This document shows positions 61,178-64,000 of a stretch of 64,000 bases of DNA, piece by piece. Positions within the stretch are counted from its first letter, which is position 1. Each line of letters begins with the position of its first letter. Both the position numbers and the translations under genes were made by a program. The notes below the pieces were generated by a model. The model did not search any database. It had not been told where the DNA came from and saw only the letters and a list, made by a program, of their open reading frames with translations. The DNA is from Frondihabitans sp. PAMC 28766 (GTDB taxonomy: Bacteria; Actinomycetota; Actinomycetes; Actinomycetales; Microbacteriaceae). The stretch covers positions 4,278,001 to 4,342,000 of the forward strand of contig NZ_CP014513.1 of assembly GCF_001577365.1 (NCBI RefSeq). Reading direction: 5' to 3'.

Positions 61178-62221
61178 CTACGGCACGATGACGGCACGAC
61201 CGCGGATCGTGCTGGCGTGCAGGTCTTCGTAGGCCTTCGGGCCGTCGTCGAGCGTGTACTGCTGGATCTCGACGTCGATCTTGCCGGCGCGTGCCAGGTC
61301 GAGCACCTCGATGAGCTCACCTCGATAACCCCAGTAGGGGATGCGCACGGCGACGTCGTAGTTGATCGTGCCGAAGCCGAACGCGACCTCGCCGCCGCCG
61401 ATGCCGACCACGGTGACGTCGGCGTCGATGCCGGCGACCGAGACGGCGAGCGGGATGGTCGGCTTCGCGCCGACGAAGTCGAAGACCGCGTCGGCCCCGA
61501 GACCGGCGGTGATCTCCATGATCCTGTCGTGGGCCGTGGCGTCGCTGATCAGCGTGATGTCGGCGCCGACCTCCTGGGCGAGCTCCAGCTTCTGATCATT
61601 GACGTCGAGGGCGATCACGGTCGCGCCCGAGAGAGCCTTCAGGATCTGGATGCCGACGTGGCCGAGACCGCCGGTGCCGATCACGACGGCGAAGGTGCCG
61701 GCGCCGAGCTTCGGCAGCGAGCGCTTGATCGCGTGGTAAGGGGTGAGGCCGGCGTCGGTCAGCGAAACGTTCTTGATCGGGTCGAGGTCGCCCAGCGGCA
61801 CGAGGTGGCGGGGGTCGTCGACGATCATGTACTCGGCCATCGAGCCGTCGGTGCCGAGCCCGGGAGGCGTGATGCCGAGGTCCCGGGCGTTGGTGCAGTA
61901 GTTCTCGTGCCCCTCGGAGCAGTTGTGGCAGTATCCGCAGCCCCACGGCCCGTAGACGGCGACCGCGTCGCCCACCGCGACGGTCGAGACGCCTTCGCCG
62001 AGCTCGTGCACGATGCCCGCGCCCTCGTGGCCGAGCGTCATCGGCAGCGGGTAGCCGGCGGCCGTGTACTCGTCTTCCGACAGGCCCATCACGTAGTCGT
62101 CGGAGTGGCAGACGCCCGCGGCGGTGACCTTGAGCAGCACCTGGCCGGGGCCGGGTTTCGGGATGGGGATCTCGACGACTTCGGGTGCTTGTCCGACGGC
62201 GGTGTAACGCAGAGCCTTCAC
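61178..62221 (-). CDS. Zinc-dependent NAD(P)-alcohol dehydrogenase
   Basis: A 347-residue medium-chain dehydrogenase. The catalytic zinc site uses Cys in GVCHSDD, GHEGAGIV with His, and later ligands. The structural zinc site is GCGYCHNCSEGHENYC with four cysteines. The Rossmann motif is GTGGLGHVGIQ. AGGAG lies before the GTG at 62221. The frame can extend 9 codons further, without a ribosome site. The substrate is unknown; a primary alcohol or aldehyde is likely. Confidence 0.9.
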   Translation of the reverse strand: MKALRYTAVGQAPEVVEIPIPKPGPGQVLLKVTAAGVCHSDDYVMGLSEDEYTAAGYPLPMTLGHEGAGIVHELGEGVSTVAVGDAVAVYGPWGCGYCHNCSEGHENYCTNARDLGITPPGLGTDGSMAEYMIVDDPRHLVPLGDLDPIKNVSLTDAGLTPYHAIKRSLPKLGAGTFAVVIGTGGLGHVGIQILKALSGATVIALDVNDQKLELAQEVGADITLISDATAHDRIMEITAGLGADAVFDFVGAKPTIPLAVSVAGIDADVTVVGIGGGEVAFGFGTINYDVAVRIPYWGYRGELIEVLDLARAGKIDVEIQQYTLDDGPKAYEDLHASTIRGRAVIVP

Positions 62222-62439
62222 GGCTGTTCTCCTCTTGATAGACGACACGTGTGGTTCACGGGCCGACCCTTGGATTATGCTCCTGGTTTCTGCGAACGGC
62301 GACCCTCGAAGCGGGCGCTAGGACCTCGGGCGAGGGCGTGCCAGACTTGTTCGAGGCGATCTCTCGGCCGCCCTTGATCCCGCCGCCGGACCACTGACGT
62401 TCCGACCCATCCCCCTCGTCGAAGGAACCCCACGGCTTC

Positions 62440-63225
62440 GTGACCACGACTCCCCTGCGCGACAGATCGCACCTGGCCTCCCTCTCGGCCCTCCTGTTCG
62501 ACCTCGACGGCGTCCTGACGCCCACCGCCGAGGTGCACATGCGCGCCTGGGCGACGCTCTTCACCGACTACCTCTCGGCCCACGCCCCCGAGGCGGCGCC
62601 CTACACCGACGCCGACTACTTCGACTACATCGACGGCAAGCCGCGCTACGACGGCGTCCGCTCGATGCTGGCGTCGCGCGGCATCACACTGGCCGAGGGG
62701 CTGCCGACCGACGCTCCCGAGGCCGACACCGTCTGCGGTCTCGGCAACCGCAAGAACGCCGTGTTCGCCGCCGAGCTCGAGCAGAACGGCGTGAATCCCT
62801 ACCCGGGCTCGGTCGCCTTCCTCGACGCGGCGATCGCCGCCGGGTACCAGGTCGCCGTGGTCTCGAGCTCGCGCAACGCGGTGCCGGTGCTCACGGCCGC
62901 GGGCCTCCGCGACCGATTCGACGTGATCGTCGACGGCGAGGTCGCCGCGCGCGACGGGTTGGCGGGCAAGCCGGCCCCTGACACCTACCTCGACGGCGCA
63001 CGGCTGCTCGGCCTCACCGCCGCCCAGTGCGTCGTCGTCGAAGACGCGCAGTCGGGCGTCCAGGCCGGCCGGGCCGGCGACTTCGGCCTCGTGGTGGGCG
63101 TCGACCGCGGCGTCGGGCCCCAGGCGCTCATCGACTTCGGGGCCGACTTCGTGGTCGACGACCTCGGTGTGCTCGTCGACTCCCTCTCCCCCACGTCCCC
63201 AGCCACTTCGGAGCACCACTCATGA
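62440..63225 (+). CDS. pgmB: HAD-superfamily beta-phosphoglucomutase
   Basis: Converts beta-glucose-1-phosphate to glucose-6-phosphate through an aspartyl-phosphate. In 261 residues: FDLDGVLTPTAEVH gives the nucleophile and acid Asp pair, VVSSSRNA motif II, GKPAPDTYLDGARLLG motif III Lys, and VVEDAQSGVQAGRAG motif IV. The GTG start is at 62440. It overlaps the GH65 gene by 4 nt, the standard pairing in which the phosphorylase makes beta-glucose-1-phosphate and this enzyme channels it to glycolysis. Confidence 0.9.
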   Translation: MTTTPLRDRSHLASLSALLFDLDGVLTPTAEVHMRAWATLFTDYLSAHAPEAAPYTDADYFDYIDGKPRYDGVRSMLASRGITLAEGLPTDAPEADTVCGLGNRKNAVFAAELEQNGVNPYPGSVAFLDAAIAAGYQVAVVSSSRNAVPVLTAAGLRDRFDVIVDGEVAARDGLAGKPAPDTYLDGARLLGLTAAQCVVVEDAQSGVQAGRAGDFGLVVGVDRGVGPQALIDFGADFVVDDLGVLVDSLSPTSPATSEHHS

Positions 63226-64000
63226 GCGTCATCACGTCCGATCCGCTGGATCGCAACCGCTTTCCCGTCGACGAGTGGGCGCTCGTCGAGCAGGAGTTCG
63301 CGCCCGACGACCAGGGCGTCTCCGAGACGGTGTTCGCCGTCGGCAACGGCTACCTCGGCATGCGCGGCAACCTCGACGAGGGCCGCGGCGGGCAGTCGTA
63401 CGGCACCTACATCAACGGGTTCCACGAGACCTGGCCCATCCGTCACGCCGAGGAGGCCTTCGGGTTCGCGCGCGTCGGCCAGACGATCGTCAACGTGCCC
63501 GACGCCAAGGTGATCCGCCTCTACGTCGACGACGAGCCCTTCGTGCTCGCCGAGGCCGACATCCTCGGCTACACCCGGAAGATCGACTTCCGTGAGGGAT
63601 ACCTGGTCCGCGAGATCGTCTGGCGCACGCCGTCGGGCAAGCGCGTGCTGATCACGAGCCGACGCCTGGCGTCGCTCACCGATCGCCACCTCGCGGTCAT
63701 CGAGTACGAGGTGACGATGCTGGAGGGCGACGCGTCGGTGCTGCTGTCGTCGCAGATCCTGAACCGTCAAGATCTGGGCGACGAGTATCACGCCGGCATG
63801 CGCGCTGCGGCGAGCTTCGACCCGCGGAAGGCCGAGTCGTTCGCCGACCGGGTGCTCCAGCCGGTCGTCAAGAAGGTCACCGGCACGCGCTACGTGCTCG
63901 GCTACCGCACCACCAACTCCGGCATGACCGTCGCGGTGGGCGCCGAGCACACGCTCGAGACCGACGCCGAGTGGCAGCAGTCGTCGCAGATCGACGACGA
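63222..64000 (+). CDS. GH65 family glycoside phosphorylase, 3' end cut by window edge
   Basis: Phosphorolyses an alpha-linked glucose disaccharide (maltose, trehalose or kojibiose type) to beta-glucose-1-phosphate and glucose. The 259 residues seen are the N-terminal beta-sandwich: FVGNGYLG-like FAVGNGYLGMRGN, YGTYINGFHETWPI, and SRRLASLTDRHLAVIEYEV. The catalytic barrel lies beyond the window, so the linkage specificity cannot be judged. ATGA overlap with pgmB shows a coupled operon. Confidence 0.9.
   Translation, partial: MSVITSDPLDRNRFPVDEWALVEQEFAPDDQGVSETVFAVGNGYLGMRGNLDEGRGGQSYGTYINGFHETWPIRHAEEAFGFARVGQTIVNVPDAKVIRLYVDDEPFVLAEADILGYTRKIDFREGYLVREIVWRTPSGKRVLITSRRLASLTDRHLAVIEYEVTMLEGDASVLLSSQILNRQDLGDEYHAGMRAAASFDPRKAESFADRVLQPVVKKVTGTRYVLGYRTTNSGMTVAVGAEHTLETDAEWQQSSQIDD

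Overview
The window is very G+C-rich, densely coded DNA with many GTG starts. It carries GntR, LacI, TetR, PucR and SorC regulators, sugar ABC operons without their own ATPase, and a TatA gene. This suggests a high-G+C actinobacterium, probably Microbacteriaceae; that is inference from gene content, since no rRNA or marker gene is present. No rRNA, tRNA or CRISPR array was recognised.

Layout. 1-14.9 kb is mixed: a cut acyltransferase-3 gene, cysE, DUF4265, NUDIX and DinB genes, a DHA2-type efflux gene broken by two frameshifts, a TetR/esterase pair, glpD divergent from a SorC-type regulator, a phosphatase, a GntR/MFS unit and two tandem paralogues of an unknown membrane-anchored family. 15.0-21.5 kb is an arabinofuranoside locus: LacI divergent from GH127, a binding lipoprotein and two permeases. 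21.9-24.8 kb holds two secreted GH18 chitinases. 25.3-44 kb is dominated by polyamine catabolism: agmatine deiminase and N-carbamoylputrescine amidase (with a TetR) would make putrescine, and a PucR-controlled cluster (amine oxidase, aminobutyraldehyde dehydrogenase, GABA aminotransferase, succinate semialdehyde dehydrogenase, amino-acid permease) would take it to succinate. A class III aminotransferase divergent from a small-molecule kinase lies beside it. 44-55 kb holds redox enzymes, each paired with a regulator and a visible operator, then an AI-2E-family permease, an enoyl-CoA hydratase, an Arr-type ADP-ribosyltransferase, ArfB and a hydrolase. 55-64 kb has a GH63/MGH1-like glucosidase, a GNAT enzyme, a complete IS3-family element, an orphan ribbon-helix-helix protein, an alcohol dehydrogenase, and a beta-phosphoglucomutase-like gene joined to a cut GH65 phosphorylase.

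Two patterns cut across the window. First, at least nine otherwise good genes are broken or lose their natural stop by what looks like loss of one base inside or beside a G or C run. Restoring one base each time gives a full-length family member, so these are more likely assembly errors than decayed genes. Second, intergenic space falls into two classes. Divergent gene pairs carry short, often perfect palindromes that look like operators. The 3' sides of genes carry larger repeats: two families of 62-94-bp imperfect palindromes, often beside G+C-rich tandem arrays, plus 6-, 15/16-, 18-, 72/86- and 82-bp tandem repeats. The palindrome and array loci are the least explained feature here.
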